Origin: Paenibacillus thiaminolyticus
Lineage (GTDB): Bacteria > Bacillota > Bacilli > Paenibacillales > Paenibacillaceae
NCBI RefSeq assembly: GCF_007066085.1
Contig: NZ_CP041405.1
Coordinates: forward strand, 1,240,001 to 1,304,000
Length of the DNA stretch: 64,000 nt
Direction: 5' to 3'
The notes beneath the pieces are model-generated. The model searched no databases. It was not told the origin of the DNA and saw nothing but the letters and a program-made list of their open reading frames with translations. Both the position numbers and the translations under genes were made by a program. How positions within the stretch are numbered: position 1 is the stretch's first letter; each line of letters begins with the position of its first letter. Below, one piece after another: positions 54,744 to 63,589 of this stretch.

Positions 54744-54784
54744 AAAGAAAGCTCATCCGTCGGATGTCTGTCCCGGATGAGCTT
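54736..54784 (-). terminator. Rho-independent terminator of tlyA
   Basis: AAGCTCATCC/GGATGAGCTT (54749-54758 and 54775-54784) is followed by TTTCTTT on the minus strand, 25 bases past the tlyA stop. It overlaps the possible upstream start of the hypothetical gene. Confidence 0.8.
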
Positions 54785-54808
54785 CTGCGGATGGAATCGT
54801 ACGAAGGA

Positions 54809-55639
54809 TTAAGAGGTTGAGCGGAACACCGAATTGGCCTCCTGGACGACCGCGTGAATCTGCTCGCGGGAGGCCGCAGGTTCCGGCGACCCGCCGTCCG
54901 GCACGCACCAATAGGCCAAAAACTCGATATTGCCTTCTCCTCCCGTAATGGGAGAATACGTCAATCCTTCTAGGCGGAAGCCCAACGATGCGGCAAAGTC
55001 CAATATCTCCCTCAGCACCTGCTCATGCGTCCCCGGATCGCGGACGACGCCAGATTTGCCGACCTTGTCTCTTCCCGCCTCGAATTGAGGCTTGATTAGC
55101 GCGATGACGCGCCCCGGCTTGCCGATAAGCGCCTGAAGCGGCGGCAGAATCAGCTTGAGCGAGATGAAGGATACATCGATGGTCGCCGTATCCGGGGCCG
55201 GGCCTTGCAGATGCTCTGGCTCCGTATACCGGAAGTTGGTCCGCTCCATGACATGAACCCGCTCGTCGTTGCGAAGCGACCAATCAAGCTGGTTATAGCC
55301 GACATCGATGGCGTACACATAAAGAGCCCCGTGCTGAAGGGCGCAATCGGTGAATCCGCCTGTCGAAGCGCCGATATCCAGCATGACGGCATCCGTCATG
55401 GAGAAGCCGAAGTGGTGAATCGCCTTCTCCAGCTTCAAGCCGCCCCGGCTTACATAAGGATGAACCGCGCCCTTCACCGTAATCGTTCCGTCCCGCGGGA
55501 CTTTCGTCCCCGCCTTCTCAATCCGTTCCTCGTTCACATATACCAAGCCGGCCATAATGGCGGCTTTCGCTTTTTCACGACTGTCGTAATAGGCCTGCTC
55601 TACGAGCAGAACATCAATCCGTTCCTTCGGTATGGACAT
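54809..55639 (-). CDS. tlyA: TlyA family rRNA 2'-O-methyltransferase
   Basis: The 276-residue protein has an N-terminal S4 RNA-binding domain (RIDVLLVEQAYYDSREKAKAAI) and an FtsJ-like methyltransferase domain with the SAM motif MLDIGASTGGFTDCALQHGA near residue 88 and the catalytic K-D-K-E type residues (DVSFISL, LIKPQFEAG). TlyA proteins methylate 16S and 23S rRNA. It follows dxs, as yqxC does in Bacillus. Confidence 0.93.
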   Translation of the reverse strand: MSIPKERIDVLLVEQAYYDSREKAKAAIMAGLVYVNEERIEKAGTKVPRDGTITVKGAVHPYVSRGGLKLEKAIHHFGFSMTDAVMLDIGASTGGFTDCALQHGALYVYAIDVGYNQLDWSLRNDERVHVMERTNFRYTEPEHLQGPAPDTATIDVSFISLKLILPPLQALIGKPGRVIALIKPQFEAGRDKVGKSGVVRDPGTHEQVLREILDFAASLGFRLEGLTYSPITGGEGNIEFLAYWCVPDGGSPEPAASREQIHAVVQEANSVFRSTS

Positions 55640-55671
55640 GCTGTACTCCTGTCTGTCATTGCTTACTCGGG

Positions 55672-57570
55672 CTAGGCCCGGCTCATCCGGTTATCGCCAT
55701 GAGCGAAGAGCATCGTATGGACTTCCTTCACCAGCTGTTCCACCGTTAGGCCTGTCTCCTGGCGCTGCTCCTTGATGCTGCCGTGCTCTACGAAGCAATC
55801 GGGAACCCCAATCGGCTTCACCTTGACGCCGAATACATGATGCTGCGCATAATATTCCATGATGGCGCTGCCCAGGCCGCCTGCCACGGAGCCCTCCTCC
55901 AGCACGATCATCGGCAGCTGCTCTCTGGCGAGCAGAGTCAGCATCGCCTCGTCGAGCGGCTTCATGAAGCGCGCATTGATGACGCGCAGCTGAATGCCTT
56001 CGCGCCGCAGTTGCTCCGCCGCTTCCTCGGCGACCTGAACCATCGGGCCGATCGCGACGACAGCGGCATGATCGCCGGGGCGAACCATTTCCCATGTCCC
56101 GATCGGAATCGGAATCAGATCGGCATCCAGTTCGACGCCGACCCCGTTCACGCGGGGGTACCGCACCGCAATCGGACCTTCATCGTATTCGAGCGCAGTC
56201 TTCAGCATATGGCGCAGCTCATTTTCGTCCTTCGGCATCATCAGCACGATATTCGGAATATGGCGCATAAAAGCGATATCGTACACGCCTTGATGCGTCT
56301 CCCCGTCCGGTCCGACGAACCCGGCGCGATCGATTGCGAAGATTACGTTCGCGCTCTGGCGGCAGATGTCATGGACCACCTGATCGTATGCACGCTGCAG
56401 GAAAGTGGAGTATACCGCGAATACCGGCTTCATCCCTTCCATAGCCAACGCGGCACACATCGTGGCGGCATGCTGTTCGGCGATGCCGACATCGATCATG
56501 CGGCTCGGGAAGCGCTCAGCGAATCCAAGCAGTCCGGAGCCCCCCGGCATGGCAGGCGTAACGGCCACCACGCGATCATCCTGCTCCGCCAGCTCGACGA
56601 GCGTCTTGCCGAACACCTCGGTATACATCGGATTGCCTAACGCCTTCAGCACTTGCCCGGATTCAATCTTGTACGGCGAGATGCCGTGCCATTTATGCGA
56701 ATCGGCTTCCGCCGGCGTGTATCCTTTGCCTTTGCGGGTCACGACATGAATAAGCACCGGGCCGTTCACGCGGCTCGCTTGCTGAAAAATATCGATCAGC
56801 TTGTCAATGTCATGCCCGTCGACGGGGCCGAAATATTTCAGTCCGAACTCTTCGAACAGCATGCCGGACACGACCAAATATTTAAAGCCGTCTTTCACCC
56901 GTTCCGCCGTCTTGGCCAGCTTGCCGCCAATCGCCGGAATCTTTTTGAGCAGCTGCTCGACTTCTTCCTTCGCCTTTAAATAGTTCCGGTCGGAGCGAAT
57001 CTTGCACAAATAGTTATGTAGCGCTCCGACATTCGGGGCAATCGACATCTCATTGTCGTTCAACACGACCATCAGATTCTTCTTCTCATGCCCGATGTGA
57101 TTGAGCGCCTCAAGCGCCATGCCGCCAGTGAGCGCACCGTCGCCGATGACCGCGATCACCTTGTTGCTCTCGCCCTTGAAATCCCGGGAAAGCGCCATTC
57201 CCATCGCCGCCGACAGCGAGGTGCTGCTATGGCCGGCTTCCCATACGTCATGCTCGCTCTCCGCGCGCTTGACGAAGCCGCACAGCCCTTTATACTGGCG
57301 CAGCGAATCGAACCGGTCCTTGCGGCCGGTCAATATTTTATGGACGTATGCCTGATGACCGACGTCGAATATCATTTTGTCCCGGGGACTGTCATATAAA
57401 TAATGCAAGACAAGCGTAAGCTCGACGACGCCCAGGTTCGATGCCAGATGTCCTCCGGTCACCGCCAGCTTTTCAATGAGAAATTGTCGAATTTCTTCCG
57501 CCAGGACAGGCAGTTCTTCCTTCGTCAACCGCTTCAGATCGCTAGGTTGGTTAATCTGTTCGAGCAGCAC
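55672..57570 (-). CDS. dxs: 1-deoxy-D-xylulose-5-phosphate synthase
   Basis: The 632-residue thiamine diphosphate enzyme starts the MEP isoprenoid pathway from pyruvate and glyceraldehyde 3-phosphate. Motifs include DVGHQAYVHKILTGR near 70, GDGALTGGMALEALNHIG with the ThDP-binding GDG, and the C-terminal transketolase part with DRAGFVGPDGETHQGVYD. The start is a GTG at 57570, seven bases after GAGGG. It overlaps the end of the upstream membrane protein gene, tying its translation to that gene. Confidence 0.96.
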   Translation of the reverse strand: MLLEQINQPSDLKRLTKEELPVLAEEIRQFLIEKLAVTGGHLASNLGVVELTLVLHYLYDSPRDKMIFDVGHQAYVHKILTGRKDRFDSLRQYKGLCGFVKRAESEHDVWEAGHSSTSLSAAMGMALSRDFKGESNKVIAVIGDGALTGGMALEALNHIGHEKKNLMVVLNDNEMSIAPNVGALHNYLCKIRSDRNYLKAKEEVEQLLKKIPAIGGKLAKTAERVKDGFKYLVVSGMLFEEFGLKYFGPVDGHDIDKLIDIFQQASRVNGPVLIHVVTRKGKGYTPAEADSHKWHGISPYKIESGQVLKALGNPMYTEVFGKTLVELAEQDDRVVAVTPAMPGGSGLLGFAERFPSRMIDVGIAEQHAATMCAALAMEGMKPVFAVYSTFLQRAYDQVVHDICRQSANVIFAIDRAGFVGPDGETHQGVYDIAFMRHIPNIVLMMPKDENELRHMLKTALEYDEGPIAVRYPRVNGVGVELDADLIPIPIGTWEMVRPGDHAAVVAIGPMVQVAEEAAEQLRREGIQLRVINARFMKPLDEAMLTLLAREQLPMIVLEEGSVAGGLGSAIMEYYAQHHVFGVKVKPIGVPDCFVEHGSIKEQRQETGLTVEQLVKEVHTMLFAHGDNRMSRA

Positions 57571-58189
57571 GGGAATTCCCTCGCTTTCGTTGTTTCGATT
57601 TGCCGCGTTTCTTGGCGAGCAAGCGAATATGGAGCTTGGTCTCCAAAAAATAGAAGCATTTGCCGATCAGCAATACAATCGAAGTGGAGTAATGAATCGC
57701 AAATGACTTCCCCAACGCTTTGCCTCCGACGGTTAATGCGGATACGAGGCCAGTAAATGCAACGCTTACCGCTGTCGTCATCCATACGCTCTCCGCATTC
57801 ATGGACCATAGCAAATTCGTCACTACGATCGCCGTGGCCGAGCCGCTGATAACCCCTGTCATGTCACCAATCACGTCATTGCAGAAGTTCGAGAAACGAT
57901 CCGCGTTGCGCACGATATAGATTGCTTGCTTGGCTCCGCGCACCTTCTCCGCCGCCATCGCATGGAACGGAGTCTCCTTCGCGGCAGCCGCAGCTAAGCC
58001 CATAATATCAAAAAACACTCCAATAAGCACGAGCATCAACACAATCACCATACCGACGCCCCAGCCTGCTTTCCCCAGCATTGACGTGGAGGCAACAGAC
58101 AATATGACGGCCAGCGCAAAGGTGACGAAAAAAATGAATATGCTCCACTTGACGGAATGTTTGAATGAAAACTTCATTATCGCTGTCAA
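57551..58189 (-). CDS. oapA: OLE-associated membrane protein OapA (CNNM/DUF21-like)
   Basis: The 212-residue protein has four hydrophobic helices (about 14-36, 42-65, 118-140 and 170-190) and a strongly basic tail (KKRGKSKQRKRGNSRAARTD). Between the second and third helices is a charged stretch with GAKQAIYIVRNADRFSNFCNDV. It lies directly downstream of the OLE RNA stretch and upstream of dxs, the position of OapA in Bacillus halodurans. The fold resembles the membrane domain of CorB-like transporters. The start is TTG at 58189 or the ATG four codons later. Function is inferred from position and topology. Confidence 0.75.
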   Translation of the reverse strand: MTAIMKFSFKHSVKWSIFIFFVTFALAVILSVASTSMLGKAGWGVGMVIVLMLVLIGVFFDIMGLAAAAAKETPFHAMAAEKVRGAKQAIYIVRNADRFSNFCNDVIGDMTGVISGSATAIVVTNLLWSMNAESVWMTTAVSVAFTGLVSALTVGGKALGKSFAIHYSTSIVLLIGKCFYFLETKLHIRLLAKKRGKSKQRKRGNSRAARTD

Positions 58190-58244
58190 CTCATCCTTTT
58201 ATGAGATCCACGAACGATCCCATGTGTATGTGTCTTGATAACCA

Positions 58245-58897
58245 ATGATGGTTGGAGTGGTAGCTTTCTGGATAAACGCTGTGGCTTAGGTCCAGTAGGT
58301 TTTCCCAGACGCCCGCCTCCCCGTCGCCGGGCAGGCCGTTTCCAATTAAGAGCGTCTTGACGCCGTCGCCGGACGTCAGACTGGATTACCACTTAGACCA
58401 CACTATAATCCCCACAAAGCCTCACAATGTGAACAGTCTAGGAGTTTTCCTCGAGCAGCCCTGAACCGACCCTTAGCCTCTTTTGCAAATCAGATTTCAT
58501 GCGGCATCCGATAGGCCGGTCATTGGCCTAAGACCGGCGTCTCTACACATCCGCAATCCCTGCAGACTCACTCAAGGCAGGCTACGCTACATACAAGCCA
58601 CCTTCACGGAACGATCCGGCAAGCCGGAGAGCGTTCCGCGTGACTCGCGGTATAGGTTCATACCCCAAGCCGTAATGCGGCGCGCGAGGGCGCCGTACCA
58701 CGCACTTGGGCCTCCGCGGAAGCGGGGTCAACGCCCACATGCCATTGTGGATCGCCCCACAACCTTAACTCCCAGCATCAGCCCACGACTGGGCGTCGCA
58801 AGCCAACACCAGGAACTTCATCGATGTGCCCTTTGGCGAATTTTTAGGCCCGCCTTCGGTGTCGGGAGGCCGACTAGAATACTGCACCACTCTATGT
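58245..58897 (-). ncRNA. ole: OLE (ornate large extremophilic) RNA
   Basis: About 650 bases on the minus strand between ispA and oapA lack a gene but form many hairpins: TTGTGGGG/CCACAA, CGGAACG...CGTTCCG enclosing TCCGG/CCGGA (near 58605-58640), GACGCCGGTC...GACCGGC and GACGCCC...GGGCGTC. A promoter with a perfect TATAAT starts it. Length (about 610-640 nt), isoprenoid-gene position and the membrane protein downstream match OLE RNA, which binds OapA at the membrane and affects cold, ethanol and magnesium tolerance in B. halodurans. The 3' end is approximate. Confidence 0.82.
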
Positions 58898-58904
58898 ACG
58901 CTCT

Positions 58905-58933
58905 ATTATATCACAAAACGGGAAAGCGAATCA
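58905..58933 (-). promoter_or_regulatory. Predicted promoter of OLE RNA
   Basis: On the minus strand TATAAT (58910-58905) is preceded by a weak -35 (TGATTC) at 17 bases. Start would be near 58897. Confidence 0.6.
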
Positions 58934-58996
58934 CGCGATATCATTTCCATGGAAGCGCTGCCCTGGAATTCCACCGGTCATCAGACCGGCGGGCAT

Positions 58997-59920
58997 TCAG
59001 AATCGGCGCGCCATCAAATAATCCGCCAGCTCGTACAGGCGCGCCGGATAAGGAAATCCGGCCTGCCGCACGGCTTGCTTCGCTTCCTCCGTCAGCCGGG
59101 CGACCTCCTGCTTCGATGCCTCTAGACCGATAAAATACGGGTAGGTCACCTTCCCGCTCTTCTCATCGCTTCCCTTCGGCTTGCCGAGCAGCGCTTCCTC
59201 GCCGGTGATATCCAGAATATCGTCCTGAATCTGGAAGGCGAGGCCGAGCTTCGTCCCGAATTCGGTCATCGCGTTCAGTTGAGCTTCATTGGCCCCCGCC
59301 AGATGGGCGCCTGCGCGGAGCGCGAACACGATCAGATCGCTCGTCTTGTGAAGATGAATATACTCAACCTGGTCCAGCGTCGTCATTCCCTGTTCGCCCA
59401 GCATATCGGCGGTCTGGCCGCCCACCATTCCTCGCATGCCGGCATAGAAGGACAGCTCCTCGGTGATGGTCAGGGCGATCTCGGCCGGAATGCCATGACG
59501 GCGCGCGCATTGCGCAACCGTATAGAAGGCATGGGTCAGGAGCGCATCGCCCGCCAATATGGCCAGAGCTTCCCCGAACACCTTATGGTTGGTCGGCTTG
59601 CCTCGGCGGTAATCATCGTTATCCATCGCCGGCAGATCATCATGCACGAGGGAGTAGGTATGTATCATCTCGATGGCGCAGGCAACCGGATCGGCGGCTT
59701 CCAGCGGGCCATCCAGGCTCTCGCATGCGATGACAACACAGAGCGGCCGCAGGCGCTTGCCCCCGGCCATCAGTGAATACAACATCGATTCCTTCAATTC
59801 GGCAGGCACCTGCCAGCCGGCAGGGAATTGAGCGGGCAGCAGCCGCTCAATCCGCGCGACGTGACGCTCCAGATAAGAAGCGAACCGTTCTTCTGCTTCA
59901 GTGCTACTCAATCCGATCAC
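58997..59920 (-). CDS. ispA: Farnesyl diphosphate synthase family polyprenyl synthetase
   Basis: The 307-residue protein elongates isoprenoid chains from IPP and DMAPP. The first aspartate-rich motif is HDDLPAMDNDDYRRGKPTNH near residue 93 and the second FQIQDDILDITG near 234. Chain-length determinants suggest a farnesyl product. The GTG at 59920 overlaps the xseB stop; a TTG three codons later is an alternative. It precedes the OLE RNA locus. Confidence 0.94.
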   Translation of the reverse strand: MIGLSSTEAEERFASYLERHVARIERLLPAQFPAGWQVPAELKESMLYSLMAGGKRLRPLCVVIACESLDGPLEAADPVACAIEMIHTYSLVHDDLPAMDNDDYRRGKPTNHKVFGEALAILAGDALLTHAFYTVAQCARRHGIPAEIALTITEELSFYAGMRGMVGGQTADMLGEQGMTTLDQVEYIHLHKTSDLIVFALRAGAHLAGANEAQLNAMTEFGTKLGLAFQIQDDILDITGEEALLGKPKGSDEKSGKVTYPYFIGLEASKQEVARLTEEAKQAVRQAGFPYPARLYELADYLMARRF

Positions 59921-60170
59921 CCGCTTCTTCCACTGGGAACGGCTGCCGCTTCAATTCGCCATTCTGCTCCGACAAGACCTCGATTTTGCGTTCCACCTGC
60001 TCCAGCTTGCGGGCGCATAGACCGGACAGGCCCATCCCTTCCTGGAAAAGCTCGATCGCCCGCTCCAGCGGCACATCTCCGCTCTCCAACTGCTCGACGA
60101 TATGCTCCAGCTTCTCCATTGCCGTCTCGAAGCTCATTTCCTGAGTGGTAGCTTTTTCTTGATTATCCAT
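59904..60170 (-). CDS. xseB: Exodeoxyribonuclease VII small subunit
   Basis: The 88-residue protein has the XseB core: FETAMEKLEHIVEQLESGD, then PLERAIELFQEGMGLS. It pairs with XseA to degrade single-stranded DNA. It starts three bases after the xseA stop and overlaps ispA. Confidence 0.95.
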   Translation of the reverse strand: MDNQEKATTQEMSFETAMEKLEHIVEQLESGDVPLERAIELFQEGMGLSGLCARKLEQVERKIEVLSEQNGELKRQPFPVEEAGDRIE

Positions 60171-60173
60171 CGA

Positions 60174-61529
60174 TCAATCGCTGTCTCCTTTCATCGACCA
60201 GACGTGGCAATCGAGCTGCCCGTCGTTCAGCTTCACGCGGACGACGTCTCCCAGCTGCACATCCTTAATCGTGCGGATAATGTTCTCTTCCCGCTCGTCA
60301 TAGACGAGGCTGTAGCCGCGCGCCATAATCTTCAACGGACTCAGCGCGTCCAGATGCTTCAGATGCGCGCCGAGCTTCAAGCGGCGCTCATTCATCTGCA
60401 TCGCCATCGCCCGGTGAAGCTGCCGTTCGATGCCGTTCAGCCGCTCCCGGGCGGAACGCACCTGATGCACCGGCGTCTGCTCCCGCAGCCGTCCTCGCAG
60501 CTCCCTCCACCGCTCGTCCGCCTGCTTGAAGCGGCTGCGCGACCGGTATGCGAGCCGCTCAAGCAGGCGTTCATACCGCTCCTGATGCTTCGCCGCCAGC
60601 AGCTCGGGCTTCCTGAGCACAGGCGAGCGCTGGGCGCGCAGCAGCCGTTCCTGGCCCTGCTGTACCGTCCGCCGCATGCCGTGCCGCATCCGCTCCGCCA
60701 GATGCTGAAGATGCTGCCGCAGCTCCTCCTGATGCGTCACCGCCAGCTCGGCAGCCGCTGTCGGCGTCGGCGCGCGCAGGTCAGCGGCGAAATCCGCAAT
60801 CGTGAAGTCCGTCTCATGCCCAACGGCCGAAATGACCGGGATGGCCGATTGGGCGATGGCGCGGGCCACGATTTCCTCGTTGAAGGCCCACAATTCCTCC
60901 AGCGATCCGCCGCCGCGCCCCACGATCAGCACATCGGCTTCCTGGTGGCGGTTCATCGCCTCGATGGCCGCCGCGATCGAGGCGGCCGCCTGGTTGCCCT
61001 GAACCAGCACCGGATAGAGGACCACATGAACCCCCGGCTGGCGCCGCCCCAGCGTAATGATAATATCGCGCACCGCGGCGCCCGTCTGCGAAGTAATGAC
61101 CCCAATCTTCTTCGGATAGCGGGGAAGCGGCCGCTTGCGCTCGGCGGCGAACAGCCCTTCGGCTCCCAAGCGCTCCTTCAGCTGCTCGAACGCCGCATAC
61201 AGGCTGCCGATGCCGTCCGGCTGCATATGCTGCGCATAGAATTGATACTGGCCGTCGCGCTCATACACCGTCACGTTGCCGCGGGCGATGACGCGCGCCC
61301 CTTCCTTCGGCCGGAAGGGGAGCCGTTGATTGTAGGATGCGAACATAATCGTCCGCAGGCGGCTGTCCGCATCCTTAAGCGTGAAATACATATGACCGCT
61401 GGAATGGTGAGTGAAGTTCGAGATTTCGCCCCGCACCCAGACATCCTGCAGCCGCGCATCCCCATCCAGCTTCATTCGTATATAACGGTTCAGATCCTTA
61501 ACAGAAAGAACCCGTGCCTGATTCGCCAT
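60174..61529 (-). CDS. xseA: Exodeoxyribonuclease VII large subunit
   Basis: The 451-residue catalytic subunit has an N-terminal OB fold (LQDVWVRGEISNFTHHSSGH), the central catalytic part with TSQTGAAVRDIIITLGRR and VGRGGGSLEELWAFN, and a coiled-coil C-terminal region. It is part of the folD-xseA-xseB-ispA cluster conserved in Firmicutes. GGAGGAGG precedes the ATG. Confidence 0.96.
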   Translation of the reverse strand: MANQARVLSVKDLNRYIRMKLDGDARLQDVWVRGEISNFTHHSSGHMYFTLKDADSRLRTIMFASYNQRLPFRPKEGARVIARGNVTVYERDGQYQFYAQHMQPDGIGSLYAAFEQLKERLGAEGLFAAERKRPLPRYPKKIGVITSQTGAAVRDIIITLGRRQPGVHVVLYPVLVQGNQAAASIAAAIEAMNRHQEADVLIVGRGGGSLEELWAFNEEIVARAIAQSAIPVISAVGHETDFTIADFAADLRAPTPTAAAELAVTHQEELRQHLQHLAERMRHGMRRTVQQGQERLLRAQRSPVLRKPELLAAKHQERYERLLERLAYRSRSRFKQADERWRELRGRLREQTPVHQVRSARERLNGIERQLHRAMAMQMNERRLKLGAHLKHLDALSPLKIMARGYSLVYDEREENIIRTIKDVQLGDVVRVKLNDGQLDCHVWSMKGDSD

Positions 61530-61662
61530 TCCGGCAGCCTCCTCCCCCGAGACATCCTGCCAATCGAACGTTAGCGGCCGCGGCCCATGCTGCTGATCGC
61601 GCTTCGAAGCGTCTTCGAATTCATGCCCCGATGCGCCGCACAGGTATCCGCCTTGCCGCCAG

Positions 61663-62538
61663 CTACACCTGGACCGAAGCCTGGCCCAAGCGGTGGAACC
61701 TTTCCGCCGACTTGAGCGTATTGGACATCAGCATCGTTATCGTCATCGGCCCGACGCCGCGCGGCACCGGCGTAATCCAGGAGCACAGCTCCTTCACGTC
61801 ATCTGTGTCGACATCGCCAACGAGCTTCCCGTTCTCCAGCCGGTTCATCCCGACATCGATGACGACGGCTCCAGGCTTAATGAAGGAGCGGTTCACGAAA
61901 TGCGCCTTGCCGATGGCGACGACAAGAATATCGGCCATGCGGGACAGCTCTTCGATATGCTGCGTGCGCGAATGGCACATCGTCACCGTCGCATGCTCCC
62001 GCTGCAGAAGCAGCGAGATCGGCTTGCCGACGATATTGCTGCGGCCGATAACGACGGCATGCTTGCCGGCAATCGGAATGTCGTTGCGCTTCATCATTTC
62101 CATAATGCCCGCCGGCGTGCAAGGAAGAAGAGACTCGTCGCCAAGCACCATGTTCCCGACGCTGACCGGGTGGAAGCCGTCGACATCCTTCTCCACCGCA
62201 ATCGCGTCAATGACAGCCTTCTCATCGATATGAGACGGCAGCGGGAGCTGGACGAGGATGCCGTGAATCGTCGCTTGCCCGTTCAGACGGCTGACCAGAT
62301 CCAGAAGCTCTTCCTGAGAGGTCTGTTCCGTCAGACGGTGCACTTCCGAATAGAACCCCAATTCGAGACAGGCTTTGTGCTTGCTGTTCACGTATACGTG
62401 GGAAGCCGGGTCGTCGCCCACGATGATGACCGCCAATCCGGGGCGGGTTCCTTGCTCGATCAGCCGTGCCGCCTGCTGCTTGATTTCTTCGCGGATCGTC
62501 TGTGATAATGCTTGGCCATTCAAAAGTTGCGCTGTCAT
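61663..62538 (-). CDS. folD: Bifunctional methylene-THF dehydrogenase/cyclohydrolase FolD
   Basis: The 291-residue enzyme interconverts 5,10-methylene-, methenyl- and 10-formyl-tetrahydrofolate with NADP. It has the Tyr/Lys catalytic pair in SHVYVNSKHKAC near residue 50, the VQLPLPSHID block near 97 and AVVIGRSNIVGKPISLLL near 160. About 130 gene-free bases separate it from xseA. Confidence 0.96.
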   Translation of the reverse strand: MTAQLLNGQALSQTIREEIKQQAARLIEQGTRPGLAVIIVGDDPASHVYVNSKHKACLELGFYSEVHRLTEQTSQEELLDLVSRLNGQATIHGILVQLPLPSHIDEKAVIDAIAVEKDVDGFHPVSVGNMVLGDESLLPCTPAGIMEMMKRNDIPIAGKHAVVIGRSNIVGKPISLLLQREHATVTMCHSRTQHIEELSRMADILVVAIGKAHFVNRSFIKPGAVVIDVGMNRLENGKLVGDVDTDDVKELCSWITPVPRGVGPMTITMLMSNTLKSAERFHRLGQASVQV

Positions 62539-62603
62539 GGTCTCTCCTCCATTCGTTCATGTAAGCTAGTCCAAGGTCGCAGATTATCCCCGCAATTCGC
62601 TGT

Positions 62604-63146
62604 CTAACGCGGATCCATCCGCTGGCTCATCGCATCGGAATGAGCACTTCCGCTTGCGTCTGCGCTTGCATCTGCGCTTGCATCTGCGCTCGCGTCAGCT
62701 CCGTCCTGCTTGCCGCTGCGATCGCGCAGCATCTGGCCGAGCACGCCGTTCACGAATTTGCCCGATTCCTCTGTGCCGAAATGCTTGGCCAAAATGATTG
62801 CCTCGTTGATGGCCACCTTCGGCGGCACATCGGTCCGGAACGCCATCTCATAACAGGCAAGGCGCAGCACCTGACGATCGACCCGCGACAGCCGGTCGAC
62901 CTGCCAGCCCTTCAAATAACGGGCCAGAAGAGCATCGATCTCGTCCCGCTTCTTCCAAGTATCGCGAACCCATTCCAGCACATGGTCATGCATCGCCCGC
63001 GCGTGCTCCGGCTTCAACCCGATTTCATTCTCTTCTTGATTCGATTCCGAAACGATCATGTCCACCGCTTGTTCAGGGGTCACGTCCGTCATTTCCAGCT
63101 GATACAAGCTTTGAACTGCCATCTCTCTGGCAATGCGTCTCTTCAT
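62604..63146 (-). CDS. nusB: Transcription antitermination factor NusB
   Basis: The 180-residue protein starts with the family motif RRIAREMAVQSLYQLEMTD, continues with SRVDRQVLRLACYEM and ends its conserved part at KVAINEAIILAKHFGTEESGKFVNGVLG. It supports antitermination on rRNA operons. A C-terminal tail of about 30 residues contains four ADAS units encoded by 12-bp repeats at 62652-62699. The ATG at 63146 follows AGGAGGAG. Confidence 0.94.
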   Translation of the reverse strand: MKRRIAREMAVQSLYQLEMTDVTPEQAVDMIVSESNQEENEIGLKPEHARAMHDHVLEWVRDTWKKRDEIDALLARYLKGWQVDRLSRVDRQVLRLACYEMAFRTDVPPKVAINEAIILAKHFGTEESGKFVNGVLGQMLRDRSGKQDGADASADASADASADASGSAHSDAMSQRMDPR

Positions 63147-63261
63147 GAAAAAAACTCCTCCTGCATCTATATAGCATCCGAATCGCCACTTACATCCAAC
63201 CGCCGGAAGGCGGCTCCTTCTCTCTAGGCTGCCATGGGCCATCCGGAATCATGCCCAGTCC

Positions 63262-63342
63262 AAAAAATCCTATGACCGCCCCGATTGTTGTTCCGTCGGT
63301 ATGAGACCGGCGGTCAAGCAGTCGTTCGGAGCGTCCATAGGA
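63262..63342 (-). terminator. Terminator after the DUF2273 gene
   Basis: TCCTATG/CATAGGA (63268-63274 and 63336-63342) encloses a second stem GACCGCC/GGCGGTC and is followed by six T on the minus strand. It abuts the stop codon. Confidence 0.7.
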
Positions 63343-63573
63343 CTACTTAAACCTATCAAACCGTTCTGACAGCCATAATCCGATACGCCGCCACGGGAAC
63401 ATGGGGCCCAGCTTCAAATCTTGTTGCCTGCCTACATTGTATCCGATGAAGACGAGCAGCGCAAAAAATAGCATATCCCAAAATCCGGCGATCAAATAAA
63501 TGACGCCGAAAAAAATTCCAGCCGCGATGCCGATGATGCGATTCCTGTGACTCTCCCACCATTCATTCCACAT
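63343..63573 (-). CDS. DUF2273 small membrane protein
   Basis: The 76-residue protein has two hydrophobic helices (about 12-30 and 33-48) and the GxxxGVIYLIAGFWDMLFFALLVFIGYNVGR pattern of DUF2273, which normally neighbours Asp23 and AmaP. Function is unknown; a role in envelope-stress anchoring is likely from the neighbours. Confidence 0.85.
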   Translation of the reverse strand: MWNEWWESHRNRIIGIAAGIFFGVIYLIAGFWDMLFFALLVFIGYNVGRQQDLKLGPMFPWRRIGLWLSERFDRFK

Positions 63574-63589
63574 CCGGAAAGCTCACCAC

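Noticed and set aside
58483..59133. Plus-strand open frame of 216 codons over the OLE region and the end of ispA
   Set aside because: It runs antisense to ispA, has no ribosome binding site and no recognisable domain; the region reads better as a structured RNA on the other strand.
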